A stretch of 64,000 nt of DNA from JAQVEM01 sp964601205 (GCA_964601205.1 CAZRML010000010.1:12501-76500), one strand, 5' to 3'; numbered from the stretch's first letter, positions 44,473 to 53,261 are shown. A program made the numbers and translations. The notes: generated from the letters alone by a model not told the origin.

Positions 44473-46179
44473 TTAATATAGCCTTAATCTATTTAATGAA
44501 AATTCCATAATTTCTTTAAAAGCCGGAGCAGCAACAGTCCCGCCCCAGACTTCATTACTCCCCCCCTGTGGCTCATCAACTATCACAATTACTGCAATCC
44601 CGGGGTTTTCATATGGGGCAAACCCAACAAAAGAAGTTATTTGCCTTCCTTCACTATATCCCACTCCATTTTTATTTGCCTTTTCAGCAGTACCGGTTTT
44701 TCCACAGACCTTTACTCCCTCTATCTGGGCCCTCGTCCCGGTTCCTCCTTCCACCACAGCGAGCATCATGTCCTTAACCGCATCTGCTGTTTCCTGTCTT
44801 ATAATCCTATTAGTCTCATCTAAATTTAAATTATTCCGCTCACTTTCCAGTGATTCTATCTCCTTTATGATAGTGGGGGTAACGAGATAACCTCCGTTAG
44901 CAACAGCACAAACTGCCCTCAGCAGCTGGACAGGAGTTACTGAAATACTCTGGCCTATAGCCAGAGCCCCTATGGTTGATGATGGCCAGGTTTTATAATC
45001 ATAAAAAATTCCCTTCTCCTCACCGGGTAATTCTATTCCTGTAACATCACCAAATCCAAATTCTTTTATTGCCTCCCAGAATTTTTTTTCGCCCATGCTC
45101 AGCGCAATAGTAACTGCTCCGACATTACTGGAGTGTTTTATTATCTCTTCAGTGGTGTAATCTATACTATATGTTCTAAATATTTCTTTGATTGTTCTGT
45201 CACCAACCCTTATTGAGGGAGCAAGATTGAAAAGCTGGTACCTGCCGACCGAATTATTTTCCAGCGCAGAAGCTACATTAATAATTTTAAAAGTTGAACC
45301 CGGCTCGTAGGTAAACGATATGCCGTGAATAGTATATATTAATTCCTGGTCGGCCTGCTGGTAATTATTTAAATCAAAGCCCGGATAAGATGCCATTGCA
45401 TAAATCTCGCCGCTTCTGGTATCCATTACTACGGAAATCGCCCTCAAAGCATTATACTCTTCTACAATCTCTTCCAGCTTCTTCTGTACTATATATTGAA
45501 TCTGGGAATCAAGGGTTAAAATAACATCACTGCCATCTATTGGCTCCGTATAGCTATCCTCTTCTGCAGGAATTATATTTCCAAAAACATCTTTTTCAGC
45601 GCTGACAGTTATATCAATTCCTCTTAAAACCTTTTCATATTGCAGTTCAATACCTGAAAGACCAACATTATCCACACCGGTAAACCCGACTACCGAAGCA
45701 GCAATGTCATTCAGAGGGTAGTATCTTCTGGATTCATTCTGTGTATATATACCCGGGAGGTTATGCTCCGTAACTTCTTCAGCTTTTTCTGCCGAAACTT
45801 TCCTCTGTATGTATACAAACCCCAGATCAGTATTATCCAGTTTCTCCTTTATTTCTCCGGCATCGAGCTCCAGTATTTCTGATAAAACCTCTGACTCGTA
45901 CTGTGAATCAATAACCTGCTTTGGATTTGCATATACAGTTCTTTCATTCAGGCTTATCGCCAGTTCAACACCGTTTCTATCCAGTATTTCACCCCTTTTT
46001 GCACTCAGGGTAAACTGGCCCGTATGCTGGTACTCAGCAAAACTCTTATACTCTGAAGCATTTAAATACTGGATTGTAACCAGTCTGTAAATTATTAACG
46101 AAAAAGCTATCAAAAATAAAATAAACAGGAAGTATATTCTTTTCCTGTTTACCTTAATATTATTATTTTTTCTAAGCAT
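44473..46179 (-). CDS. ftsI: FtsI/PbpB, septal class B penicillin-binding protein
   Basis: Transpeptidase that crosslinks septal peptidoglycan with FtsW. One N-terminal span (15-32), a pedestal domain starting SAKRGEILDRNGVELA, and a transpeptidase domain with active-site STFK (S295-K298 in YEPGSTFKI), SSN (KHSSNVGAVTIAL) and KTG (CGKTGTAEKANKNG). 568 residues; it ends soon after the catalytic fold with no PASTA domains, unlike sporulation SpoVD or actinobacterial forms. It precedes murE by 137 bases, a spacer where I see no clear site. Confidence 0.95.
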   Translation of the reverse strand: MLRKNNNIKVNRKRIYFLFILFLIAFSLIIYRLVTIQYLNASEYKSFAEYQHTGQFTLSAKRGEILDRNGVELAISLNERTVYANPKQVIDSQYESEVLSEILELDAGEIKEKLDNTDLGFVYIQRKVSAEKAEEVTEHNLPGIYTQNESRRYYPLNDIAASVVGFTGVDNVGLSGIELQYEKVLRGIDITVSAEKDVFGNIIPAEEDSYTEPIDGSDVILTLDSQIQYIVQKKLEEIVEEYNALRAISVVMDTRSGEIYAMASYPGFDLNNYQQADQELIYTIHGISFTYEPGSTFKIINVASALENNSVGRYQLFNLAPSIRVGDRTIKEIFRTYSIDYTTEEIIKHSSNVGAVTIALSMGEKKFWEAIKEFGFGDVTGIELPGEEKGIFYDYKTWPSSTIGALAIGQSISVTPVQLLRAVCAVANGGYLVTPTIIKEIESLESERNNLNLDETNRIIRQETADAVKDMMLAVVEGGTGTRAQIEGVKVCGKTGTAEKANKNGVGYSEGRQITSFVGFAPYENPGIAVIVIVDEPQGGSNEVWGGTVAAPAFKEIMEFSLNRLRLY

Positions 46180-46198
46180 TTTTAAGCTAACATATTAA

Positions 46199-46735
46199 TC
46201 AGGGAATAAAAAATGTCAATACACCTTCGGATACTACCAGCACTATATCCTGAATATAGTAAATAGTTCCCAGAAAACTATCATAATTTGCAGCAACCCT
46301 GTCTGTATTCTTAGCTATATAATCATTTATTTTTTCATTATTTTCAAGCCCGCTATTTGATATTTTAATAACCTTAGAATCTCCGGCAAAATCCATATTC
46401 AAATTATTCTCTGCAGCTTCAATAATCCTTGAGGGCGATTTCAACTCGGATATTTTTAATTCCAGGCGGTCATTCCTTTCATTTTCAAGCAAAATCATTT
46501 CATTAATTTCATTTATCTCTTCCTGGTAATTTATACCCTGTATCTTTAAACCAACATTCAGGAGAAAACCCATGCAGGCAAAAATTATAACCAGAACAAA
46601 TATATAGAATAACCCGCCACCTGTATATATTATATTTTTATCTATTCTGCCGTCATCTTCTGTTTTTACCAGATACAAAAGCGGCTTTGTTCTACTTTTA
46701 TAAATTTGCTGTTTTTCTGCTAATCTTAAACTCAT
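46199..46735 (-). CDS. ftsL: FtsL-like bitopic division protein
   Basis: Septum-formation initiator type protein: a cytoplasmic basic start, one span at about 40-60 (LFYIFVLVIIFACMGFLLNVGL), a coiled coil at about 66-98 (YQEEINEINEMILLENERNDRLELKISEL) and the SPSRIIEAAENNLNMDF segment typical of FtsL. The protein is longer than usual (178 aa) and has about 70 extra residues ending in a hydrophobic TIYYIQDIVLVVSEGVLTFFIP, possibly a second membrane-associated helix. Assignment rests on position between rsmH and ftsI plus this layout. Confidence 0.8.
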   Translation of the reverse strand: MSLRLAEKQQIYKSRTKPLLYLVKTEDDGRIDKNIIYTGGGLFYIFVLVIIFACMGFLLNVGLKIQGINYQEEINEINEMILLENERNDRLELKISELKSPSRIIEAAENNLNMDFAGDSKVIKISNSGLENNEKINDYIAKNTDRVAANYDSFLGTIYYIQDIVLVVSEGVLTFFIP

Positions 46736-46782
46736 TTTCTCAAAAGTTATTAATCAAACATTTATAATAAATAAATATAAAC

Positions 46783-47727
46783 TTATATTTTTTCCATAAC
46801 TCTTAATCTTGCACTTCTTGACCGCGGATTCAATTTTATTTCTTCATCCGATGGTTTTATGGCTTTCCTGCTAACTATCCTGGCTTTCTTTTCTCTGTCG
46901 CATTTACATTCAGGAAAATCAGGAGGACATACACAGACTCCTTCATACTCTAAAAAACTTTTCTTCACCAGCCTGTCTTCCAGAGAATGGTAAGATATTA
47001 CAACCATCCTTCCTCCACTTCTGAGAACCTCAAAACCATCTTTAATAGCCTTCTCTAAATTCTCTATCTCCTCATTAACTTCCATCCTGATCGCCTGGAA
47101 TACTCTTTTTGCCGGATGCCCCTTCCTTTTATACCTAAACTTACCAGGAATGGAACTTTTTATAATATCCACAAGCTCTTCAGTTGTTTCAATAGATTTA
47201 TCTGACCTGTAATTAGCAATATTCCTGGCAATAAATCTGGACCATCTCTCTTCACCATATTTCCAAAAAATCTCCGCCAGCTTCTCCATTGAATAATTAT
47301 TTACCACATAACAGGCATCCATTTTATTTTTATCTCCGTACCTCATATCTAACTTTTCATTTTTTAGATAACTAAATCCTCTTCCTGATTTCTCAATCAG
47401 AAAAGAAGACAGACCCAGGTCAAGAAGTAACCCATCAATATTTTTAACATTTATTTTATTTAAAATTTCCTTTATATTCGCAAAGTTATCATTTACCAGA
47501 GTTACTCTGTTAGAAAAACCTTTCAGCTTAATGGCGGCGGTGCTTATAGCCTGGCTATGAAGATCAACTCCAATGACTCTGCCTGTGGGGGCAATTGCTT
47601 TAATAATTTCTACGGTATGACCAGCACCGCCAAGTGTTCCATCAAAAATGATATCGCCCTGCTTTAAGTTTAAATAATATAAAGCCTCCTTTAAAAGAAC
47701 CGGTTTATGAAACTCTTCCTGGTTCAT
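46783..47727 (-). CDS. rsmH: 16S rRNA m4C1402 methyltransferase RsmH
   Basis: Methylates N4 of C1402 in the ribosomal P site using SAM. HKPVLLKEALYYLNLKQGDIIFDGTLGGAGHTVEIIKAI at about 7-45 (SAM motif I), GVDLHSQAI, GLLLDLGLSSFLIEKSGRGFSYLKNEKLDMRY, RRKGHPAKRVFQAIRMEVNEEIENLEKAI-type segment and VISYHSLEDRLVKKSF are diagnostic. 314 residues. Starts 12 bases after mraZ. Confidence 0.96.
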   Translation of the reverse strand: MNQEEFHKPVLLKEALYYLNLKQGDIIFDGTLGGAGHTVEIIKAIAPTGRVIGVDLHSQAISTAAIKLKGFSNRVTLVNDNFANIKEILNKINVKNIDGLLLDLGLSSFLIEKSGRGFSYLKNEKLDMRYGDKNKMDACYVVNNYSMEKLAEIFWKYGEERWSRFIARNIANYRSDKSIETTEELVDIIKSSIPGKFRYKRKGHPAKRVFQAIRMEVNEEIENLEKAIKDGFEVLRSGGRMVVISYHSLEDRLVKKSFLEYEGVCVCPPDFPECKCDREKKARIVSRKAIKPSDEEIKLNPRSRSARLRVMEKI

Positions 47728-47738
47728 TACAACACTCT

Positions 47739-48173
47739 TTAGAAACGTAATTGTTCAAATGCATTTTTATCACCCATAAATTGAGCGTCAGCCTGCCTGT
47801 AGTATTCCTCCCATATCTCCCCTGACCATATTTCTGCTCTATCTGAGACACCCACCATAACAATATCCTTTTTAAGCCCCGCATATTCTATTAAATTCTG
47901 CGGTATTCTGGTTCTTCCCTGCTGGTCCATTGTTTCCTCGGTTGCGGAAGAGAAGAACCAGCGAGAAAAACTCTGAATGCTTCTTTCAGCAATTTTATTC
48001 GCCATTATCTTTTCTTCAAGTCTATTCCAGCTTTCCTTTGAAAATAAAAAAAGGCACTTCTCATCAAATCCCTTTGATATTACAATGCCTTTTATTAAAT
48101 CTTCCCTGAATTTTGCCGGAATAAAGATTCTTCCTTTATTATCAATTGTCCTGTGATATTCGCCTAAAAACAT
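47739..48173 (-). CDS. mraZ: MraZ, transcriptional regulator of the division cluster
   Basis: AbrB-like ring-shaped DNA-binding protein that represses its own operon through TGGG-type repeats. Two MraZ repeats: GEYHRTIDNKGRIFIPAKFREDL at about 4-26 and SATEETMDQQGRTRIPQNLIEYAGL at about 76-100, with the DxxGR core in each. 144 residues. Three boxes fitting its operator lie 38-62 bases upstream of its ATG. First gene of the dcw cluster. Confidence 0.96.
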   Translation of the reverse strand: MFLGEYHRTIDNKGRIFIPAKFREDLIKGIVISKGFDEKCLFLFSKESWNRLEEKIMANKIAERSIQSFSRWFFSSATEETMDQQGRTRIPQNLIEYAGLKKDIVMVGVSDRAEIWSGEIWEEYYRQADAQFMGDKNAFEQLRF

Positions 48174-48210
48174 CTTTTACCCCATTTACTAACCAATTAA
48201 AGGGCATTTA

Positions 48211-48235
48211 CTCATTTTCCCTCCACTTTCCCCCA
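48211..48235 (-). promoter_or_regulatory. MraZ operator: three boxes with 10-base period
   Basis: On the minus strand TGGGG, TGGAG and ATGAG repeat at exactly 10-base steps (plus-strand CCCCA 48231-48235, CTCCA 48221-48225, CTCAT 48211-48215), separated by GAAAG and GGAAA. Known MraZ operators are TGGG-type pentamers with 5-base spacers, one turn apart. The third box is degenerate. They lie right after the predicted start site. Confidence 0.7.
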
Positions 48236-48247
48236 CATCACACCAAT

Positions 48248-48276
48248 AAAATATCACATTATTAACGATTTGTAAA
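48248..48276 (-). promoter_or_regulatory. dcw (mraZ) promoter
   Basis: Minus strand TTTACA (48271-48276), 17-base spacer, TATTTT (48248-48253) with a TG extension. Transcription would start near 48240, just before the MraZ boxes. The rest of 48174-48469 is extremely AT-rich and otherwise empty. Confidence 0.65.
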
Positions 48277-48469
48277 CTATTATTTAAAAAAATATAAATT
48301 TATTTATGATTATTTAATTTAATATTTGTTTAATATTATTATATAACTATATATAGTTAATTTCATAATTAATGATTAAGATATGCACTATATATTGATT
48401 AAGGTTATAAAGGAGAAATTACATATATACCTATTGAAGAAAATTAAATTTTTATTTTTTAAAAAAAAA

Positions 48470-48709
48470 TTAATTTTCTTTCTCTAAATTAAGCTCTTTC
48501 GTGATCAACTTTCCATCCTCTGATTTGACCAGCTCTTCTATTTTGTTCTCAGCTTCATTTAATTTTTTAAGGCAGTTAGAAGACAGTTTAATTCCCATCT
48601 CAAACTTTTCCATTGATTCTTCCAGAGATATATTTTCATCCTCCAGTTCTTTCACAATCTCTTCTAACTTTTTAATGGACTCCTCAAAATTCATTTCTTC
48701 AATTTTCAT
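48470..48709 (-). CDS. xseB: exonuclease VII small subunit
   Basis: Small helical subunit that binds XseA in several copies. 79 residues: MNFEESIKKLEEIVKELEDENISLEESMEKFEMGIKLSSNCLKKLNEAENKIEEL is the textbook family sequence, with the conserved FEExxxxLExIVxxLE and SLEExxxxFExG motifs. ATGAAAATTGA overlaps the last 11 bases of xseA, so translation is coupled. An AT-only inverted repeat lies just past the stop and may end the transcript. Confidence 0.94.
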   Translation of the reverse strand: MKIEEMNFEESIKKLEEIVKELEDENISLEESMEKFEMGIKLSSNCLKKLNEAENKIEELVKSEDGKLITKELNLEKEN

Positions 48710-50081
48710 TTTTTAAACCCGGTTCTATTTTTTTATATATTTTATCAAATATTTTTGCACTGAGTATACCGTCCTTTAATAATATATTAACAACCTGATT
48801 AATACCTGCTTCTTTTATACTCTTAATATTCTTCTTCCTCTCTGCATCATATAATAAAGCAAAACCACGCTCAAGAACATTAACAGGATTCTTATCCCCT
48901 ACTTTTTCCAGAATATATTTTATTTTGTTTTTCTTCAGGTTAATATAGTACTGCATAATTGAAAGCAATCTCGTGTTAATATTCCCTATTGCCATTCTAT
49001 AAAAATGAATTTTTTTAATTATATTTTTTTTATCAATCATCCTGTACAGATTAACCAATTTTTCTACCCCTGTCCGAATATATTCTTTAATACTATCTTT
49101 TAATCTTACATTTAGATCACCCGCATTTTGATTAAATCTGTCAAGAAGTGTTTCTGGTTTAGTAAAGATTCTCCTTTTAATCAAAAAAAAGATTTCTTTT
49201 TTATACGCTCTGACTTTTGATTTTGTAAGACCTTCGGCTCTCTTAATCATACCCTTCAGGTTCTCAACTGCTTCTCTCTTATTTAATATTACAAGCTCCC
49301 CGGCAACTGAAGGTGTAGCTGCTCTTTTATCGGCAACAAAATCAGATATTGTATAATCTGTCTGGTGGCCAATTGCCGATATCACAGGGACAGGACATCT
49401 AAAAATCTTCCCGGCAATTTTCTCGGTATTAAATGCCCATAAATCTTCCAGCGACCCTCCACCTCTGGCTATTATTATTACATCAACACCATACCCGCAG
49501 AGATCATCTATTGCTTCACATATTTCATCGCTTGAAGTAATCCCCTGCACGTTGACATCTCTTACTATAAGGTGAAAATTTTCAAAACGCTGTTTTAAAA
49601 CCTGAATTATATCTTTTATTACAGCACCGCCAATTGAGGTCACCAGGCCAATTCTTCCCGGAAGGAGAGGTATGCTTCTTTTGTGGGTAATATCAAAATA
49701 ACCCTTTTTTTCTAATTTATCCTTTAACTGCTCAAAGGCAAGAATCAGCGCGCCTTTGCCTACCGGCCTGGCGTCCAGAGCTATTATCTGATATTCTCCT
49801 CTCTTTTCATATAAAGAGATGTAACCATTTATCAGAATATGCAGGCCTTCTTCTATTTTAAAAATCAAGTTTCTGTTGCTGTGATAAAACATAACTACTT
49901 TAATTTTAGAATTCTCATCTTTTAAATCAAAGTACATATGTTTTCTGTCATGGAAATAAAAATTACTTACTTCTCCTTCTACCCAGATGTCCGGATAGCC
50001 GGATTCAAGATTTTTTTTAATTTCCTGATTAAGCTCACTGACGGTGTAGATTTTTGTTTTTAGAACAGTGTAGTCTTCCAT
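48699..50081 (-). CDS. xseA: exonuclease VII large subunit
   Basis: Degrades single-stranded DNA from both ends. N-terminal OB domain: TVSELNQEIKKNLESGYPDIWVEGEVSNFYFHDRKHMYFDLKDENSKIKVVMF at about 13-66. Catalytic core: LPGRIGLVTSIGGAVIKDIIQVLKQR, GITSSDEICEAIDDL, DVIIIARGGGSLEDLWAFNTEKIAGKIFRCPVPVISAIGHQTDYTISDFVADKRAATPSVAGELV. A long coiled coil follows, then NPVNVLERGFALLYD. 460 residues. Confidence 0.95.
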   Translation of the reverse strand: MEDYTVLKTKIYTVSELNQEIKKNLESGYPDIWVEGEVSNFYFHDRKHMYFDLKDENSKIKVVMFYHSNRNLIFKIEEGLHILINGYISLYEKRGEYQIIALDARPVGKGALILAFEQLKDKLEKKGYFDITHKRSIPLLPGRIGLVTSIGGAVIKDIIQVLKQRFENFHLIVRDVNVQGITSSDEICEAIDDLCGYGVDVIIIARGGGSLEDLWAFNTEKIAGKIFRCPVPVISAIGHQTDYTISDFVADKRAATPSVAGELVILNKREAVENLKGMIKRAEGLTKSKVRAYKKEIFFLIKRRIFTKPETLLDRFNQNAGDLNVRLKDSIKEYIRTGVEKLVNLYRMIDKKNIIKKIHFYRMAIGNINTRLLSIMQYYINLKKNKIKYILEKVGDKNPVNVLERGFALLYDAERKKNIKSIKEAGINQVVNILLKDGILSAKIFDKIYKKIEPGLKNEN

Positions 50082-50088
50082 TTAAAAT

Positions 50089-50658
50089 TTACTGAAGTTC
50101 CAGGTACAGTATCATTATCCGGCTCCTGTTTTCTTCAAGTCCTTTTATCAGTACGTTTACAACTTTATCTTTATCATTACTGTAGTAGGTGAATTTATAA
50201 ACAGGAATATTTTCATTCTCTTCCTCATCGAGGAATTCTTCTTCAACACCTTCTTTACTTTCTTCAAATATTACTGAGCGACTCCAGATTGATTGAATTT
50301 TTTTGCTTTTATAAAATTCCTCCACTGTCTCAGGGCATTCGGGTGTTTCTAATAAAATATAGAGGAGCTCCTCGCTTCCTTCCATCTTCTTTACTTCTTT
50401 TATCTCAGAACCCTCGTAGTAGAAACTATTAAATACCTCAAGAAAACCTTCACTCTCCAGGAGCTGATCAAAATTTTCCTCAGAATTCTCCTCTGAACTA
50501 TTATTACTCCCTGCGGTATTTTCTATTTCTGCACCTTCCGCTGCCTGGCTTTCTGTGCTTCCCTGCGTATTATTTATAGAAAAACAGGAAACTGTGACAA
50601 ATGGCACTAAAAATAAACCAACAGCCAATAATAAAATAGTTATTCTCTTCTTTTTCAT
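50089..50658 (-). CDS. putative lipoprotein of unknown function
   Basis: 189 residues. N-terminus MKKKRITILLLAVGLFLVPFVTVSC with a lipobox-like TVS|C, then a Ser/Glu/Asn-rich linker to about 65 (NNTQGSTESQAAEGAEIENTAGSNNSSEENSEEN). The folded part is acidic and contains VEEFYKSKKIQSIWSRSVIFEE and VYKFTYYSNDKDKVVNVLIKGLEENRSRIMILYLEL, an alpha-beta pattern like small extracytoplasmic domains, but I recognise no family. It lies between xseA and a small membrane-protein gene and probably shares their transcript. Confidence 0.65.
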   Translation of the reverse strand: MKKKRITILLLAVGLFLVPFVTVSCFSINNTQGSTESQAAEGAEIENTAGSNNSSEENSEENFDQLLESEGFLEVFNSFYYEGSEIKEVKKMEGSEELLYILLETPECPETVEEFYKSKKIQSIWSRSVIFEESKEGVEEEFLDEEENENIPVYKFTYYSNDKDKVVNVLIKGLEENRSRIMILYLELQ

Positions 50659-50664
50659 AATTAT

Positions 50665-51138
50665 CTAACCTGCTAAAATAAAATTAATAAAAATTTTAAA
50701 TGTTACATAAAGACAGAACACTATTTCTATCGAAATCATTATATAGCTCAAAACAATTTCAAGACCCTGATTCTTTTCTTTTAAATATAACAACGGCTTA
50801 CTTATGAATTTTTTTATTTTCGGTAAAAATTGTATCATAGAATAGAGAGTATAACCAATAAGTATTGAACTCCCAACTGTAACTATCATCTCATCAAAAA
50901 AACAATTACTGTATAGGAAATAACCTATTTCTATCATGTTCAAAATCACTATTACCGAAAAGGACAGAACTACGGAGATAGCACTCGGCGTCCTATCACC
51001 CTGACCATCCGACATATAATCTTCCAGTTTTTGAATTTCTCTATGGACAATATAATTATTACTGGTTCTAATCATAAACCTCAAACTTGAAATATATAAC
51101 CCCAGTAATATTATAGATAAAATTAGTAATAAAAACAT
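50665..51138 (-). CDS. small multi-pass membrane protein of unknown function
   Basis: 157 residues with four predicted spans (about 1-20, 54-76, 82-104, 126-152) and an Arg/Glu/Asp-rich loop at 24-50. No motif or family recognised. Six bases separate it from the lipoprotein gene downstream, so both may work together at the envelope (inference). No clear ribosome site precedes its ATG. Confidence 0.6.
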   Translation of the reverse strand: MFLLLILSIILLGLYISSLRFMIRTSNNYIVHREIQKLEDYMSDGQGDRTPSAISVVLSFSVIVILNMIEIGYFLYSNCFFDEMIVTVGSSILIGYTLYSMIQFLPKIKKFISKPLLYLKEKNQGLEIVLSYIMISIEIVFCLYVTFKIFINFILAG

Positions 51139-51178
51139 TAATTATTAAATAAAAAATAAATTATGAATATCTGATTTA

Positions 51179-51260
51179 TTATTATAATCCTTTATGGCCC
51201 GCGATACCTTATGCTTTAAGGCTCCGGGTAGAGTCTACTGTGCTGTGATATCCAGCAAGT
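51179..51260. other. GC-richer spacer with nested inverted repeats
   Basis: Between fmdB and the membrane-protein gene. A nested hairpin CCCG/CGGG (51198-51201 with 51225-51228) encloses TACCTTA/TAAGG-type arms around 51205-51222, and GTAGAGTCTAC (51228-51238) is a perfect small palindrome. The block is clearly less AT-rich than other spacers. It could be an RNA element or a remnant; I know no matching class. Confidence 0.35.
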
Positions 51261-51265
51261 AATAT

Positions 51266-51634
51266 TTATGACCTGGCGGTTTTATCCAAAACGGCACTGG
51301 ATTCTTTGCCCGGTTTTTCCCTGTCTGATTTTTTATTATCAATTTTCTTACTATCCGGAGCCTTTTCCTCAGATTTATTGGGATTACTTTCAAACTTCTT
51401 TAATCCTTTTCCTTCCGGCAAATTACTGCCCGACTTGACCGAATTTGACCTGTAATCCGTTTTATAAAATCCAGAGCCCTTAAAAATTATTCCGGCAGGC
51501 AAAAACAATCTCTTGGCATTAGAATTACAATAAATACATTTTGTAGTACTATTATTTCCGTTGCCGTCGCTTGCTTTTTGAAACTTATCAAAAACCCTGC
51601 CGCACTTTTCACATTTATAACTATATATTGGCAT
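51266..51634 (-). CDS. FmdB-type zinc-ribbon protein
   Basis: Putative regulatory zinc ribbon. MPIYSYKCEKCGRVFDKFQKA at the start and TKCIYCNSNAKRLFLPAGIIFKGSGFYKTDYR give the CxxC...CxxC metal site and the GIxFKGSGFYxTDYR motif that define the family. The rest (residues 60-122) is a Lys/Ser/Glu-rich tail without predicted structure. I start at ATG 51634, with GGAAGAG five bases before; GTG 51640 is possible. Function in the family is unproven. Confidence 0.87.
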   Translation of the reverse strand: MPIYSYKCEKCGRVFDKFQKASDGNGNNSTTKCIYCNSNAKRLFLPAGIIFKGSGFYKTDYRSNSVKSGSNLPEGKGLKKFESNPNKSEEKAPDSKKIDNKKSDREKPGKESSAVLDKTARS

Positions 51635-51778
51635 ATGCACTCTTCCTTTTAATAAAAATCATTCAGAAAATATATATCAATTAATAATTTTAGTCAAATA
51701 TTTGATTAATCTATGGCTAACACAGAAAAATAATTTTATAATAACTCTTATTAAATAACTAATTGCAGCCGGGATAAT

Positions 51779-52222
51779 ATGAAAAATAGAGATATCATTA
51801 TAATAATCATCCTTACCATAATTTTAGTAATAGTTATAACAGCTTCCATACAGAAAAAGCAGGAAATAGAAGATATTTATCTCAGTAACAGCAAAGATTC
51901 CACCTTTGAGGAATTACAGTCCGGTAAATCATACAATTTCAAAAATAACGATTCCGATATATACCTTATAATGAAAGTAAAAAATTTAAAGGAAGATGAT
52001 GAAATAAAAGTGAAATGGTCCAGAATAGAAAAAGACCATAACAAAAATGATAATTATATCACAATACAGCAAAATACTATTAATCCCGGGCAAAACGGCT
52101 CTGGTAAAATTGTAGTAATGATGTTAAAAAGAGACAACACTTATGCTGAAGGAAAATACTGTGTTGAAGCTTACTTAAACGCTGACCACAAGATAACCAA
52201 AACTTTTTCTATAGATTCCTGA
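51779..52222 (+). CDS. membrane-anchored extracytoplasmic protein of unknown function
   Basis: 147 residues: an N-terminal span (IIIIIILTIILVIVITASI at about 6-24), then a beta-rich soluble part (YLIMKVKNLKEDDEIKVKWSRIEKD, TIQQNTINPGQNGSGKIVVMMLKRDNTYAEGKYCVEAYLNADHKITKTFSID) whose strand pattern recalls small Ig-like or beta-sandwich domains. The only plus-strand gene between 22146 and 55943. No family name can be supported. Confidence 0.6.
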   Translation: MKNRDIIIIIILTIILVIVITASIQKKQEIEDIYLSNSKDSTFEELQSGKSYNFKNNDSDIYLIMKVKNLKEDDEIKVKWSRIEKDHNKNDNYITIQQNTINPGQNGSGKIVVMMLKRDNTYAEGKYCVEAYLNADHKITKTFSIDS

Positions 52223-52296
52223 TCTTAACTGGTTTTGTACAAACTCTATATAATTAAATAACAGTCTGTTTAAATTATATGGTTGAATTTCACCGG

Positions 52297-53259
52297 TTAA
52301 GACTTATCCTTCTTTTTAAATTCGGACCCGACTTTGCTAAATTCGTTTTTTACTCTGTATAATATTAATTCAAGTATCCTGCTTACTACATTATCAAGAT
52401 TATAATTTTCTATTATCTTAACCTTTTTTTCATCTGCCAGTTTTTCTATGTAACTTTGAATCATAACAATTTTATCCAGATGCTTTATATATCTGTTCAT
52501 GGGTCTGGAACCCTGAGTCTCAACTGTCCTTTTAGCAAAGTGTTCCTTATGTATATCCTTATCGGGAACAGATATAACTATCTGCTGAATTATAGCCTTG
52601 GGCAGAAACTCTTTAAGGTCTAGATAACCGGGTACTACATGCGCCCCTTCTATAACAATATCAGATTTTTCTTCTACACTTCTCTTTATTATCGCTTCTA
52701 TGCCCACGCTTACTGCCAGAACCTGTTCTCTGAAACCGAGGATTACCGGCTCTACACCCGATGGAGGCAGGGTTAGATTTTTATAAGCACTGTAAGAAGA
52801 GCCTCTGAGCGGCCTTATCAACTTATCAGAAACCGAAGCTCGCATAACCTCTCTAATAGCATCGGTAGAAGCAACCCTGGTTATATTTAATCTATTTGCA
52901 AGTATAGTCGCTATTGTGGATTTCCCCACACCCGTTGAGCCGCCAATAAGTATTATAATAGGTTTTTCAAGCCTTCCAACAGATTGCCACAATAAATATC
53001 TCTCGGCATATTCCATATTAACTTTATCTTTTATAAACCTGAATGCAATGGTTCTTAAATCACTCAGGGATAAAGAATATATCTTATTTTTTAGAAAATA
53101 CTCCTGTATTTCAACAGCTATTTTATAGGCAGTGAGTATATCCAGACCTGTTACTGAAATAGATGAAGCAAGAATTCCCTTTGAAAAAGGAAGACCGCTC
53201 TTCTTATCTGATATTACAACTATTCTCGGACTTACTTCTTCTTTATTTTCTATTTCCAA
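52297..53259 (-). CDS. 2-phosphoglycerate kinase
   Basis: Phosphorylates 2-phosphoglycerate to 2,3-diphosphoglycerate with ATP, the first committed step to cyclic 2,3-DPG. 320 residues: an ATP-cone-like N-terminal domain at about 10-85 (RIVVISDKKSGLPFSKGILASSISVTGLD), then a kinase domain with P-loop ILIGGSTGVGKSTIATILANRL at about 103-124, VASTDAIREVMRAS, GSSYSAYKNL and VIEGAHVVPGYLDL. It follows the cyclic-DPG synthetase gene by 2 bases, which supports the specific function. Most homologues I know are archaeal. Confidence 0.85.
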   Translation of the reverse strand: MEIENKEEVSPRIVVISDKKSGLPFSKGILASSISVTGLDILTAYKIAVEIQEYFLKNKIYSLSLSDLRTIAFRFIKDKVNMEYAERYLLWQSVGRLEKPIIILIGGSTGVGKSTIATILANRLNITRVASTDAIREVMRASVSDKLIRPLRGSSYSAYKNLTLPPSGVEPVILGFREQVLAVSVGIEAIIKRSVEEKSDIVIEGAHVVPGYLDLKEFLPKAIIQQIVISVPDKDIHKEHFAKRTVETQGSRPMNRYIKHLDKIVMIQSYIEKLADEKKVKIIENYNLDNVVSRILELILYRVKNEFSKVGSEFKKKDKS

Positions 53260-53261
53260 GT

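Noticed and set aside
48383..48487. 34-codon plus-strand frame in the mraZ-xseB gap, rich in Lys, Ile and Phe.
   Set aside because: The composition is what random AT-rich DNA gives, it has no ribosome site and it overlaps the end of xseB on the other strand.
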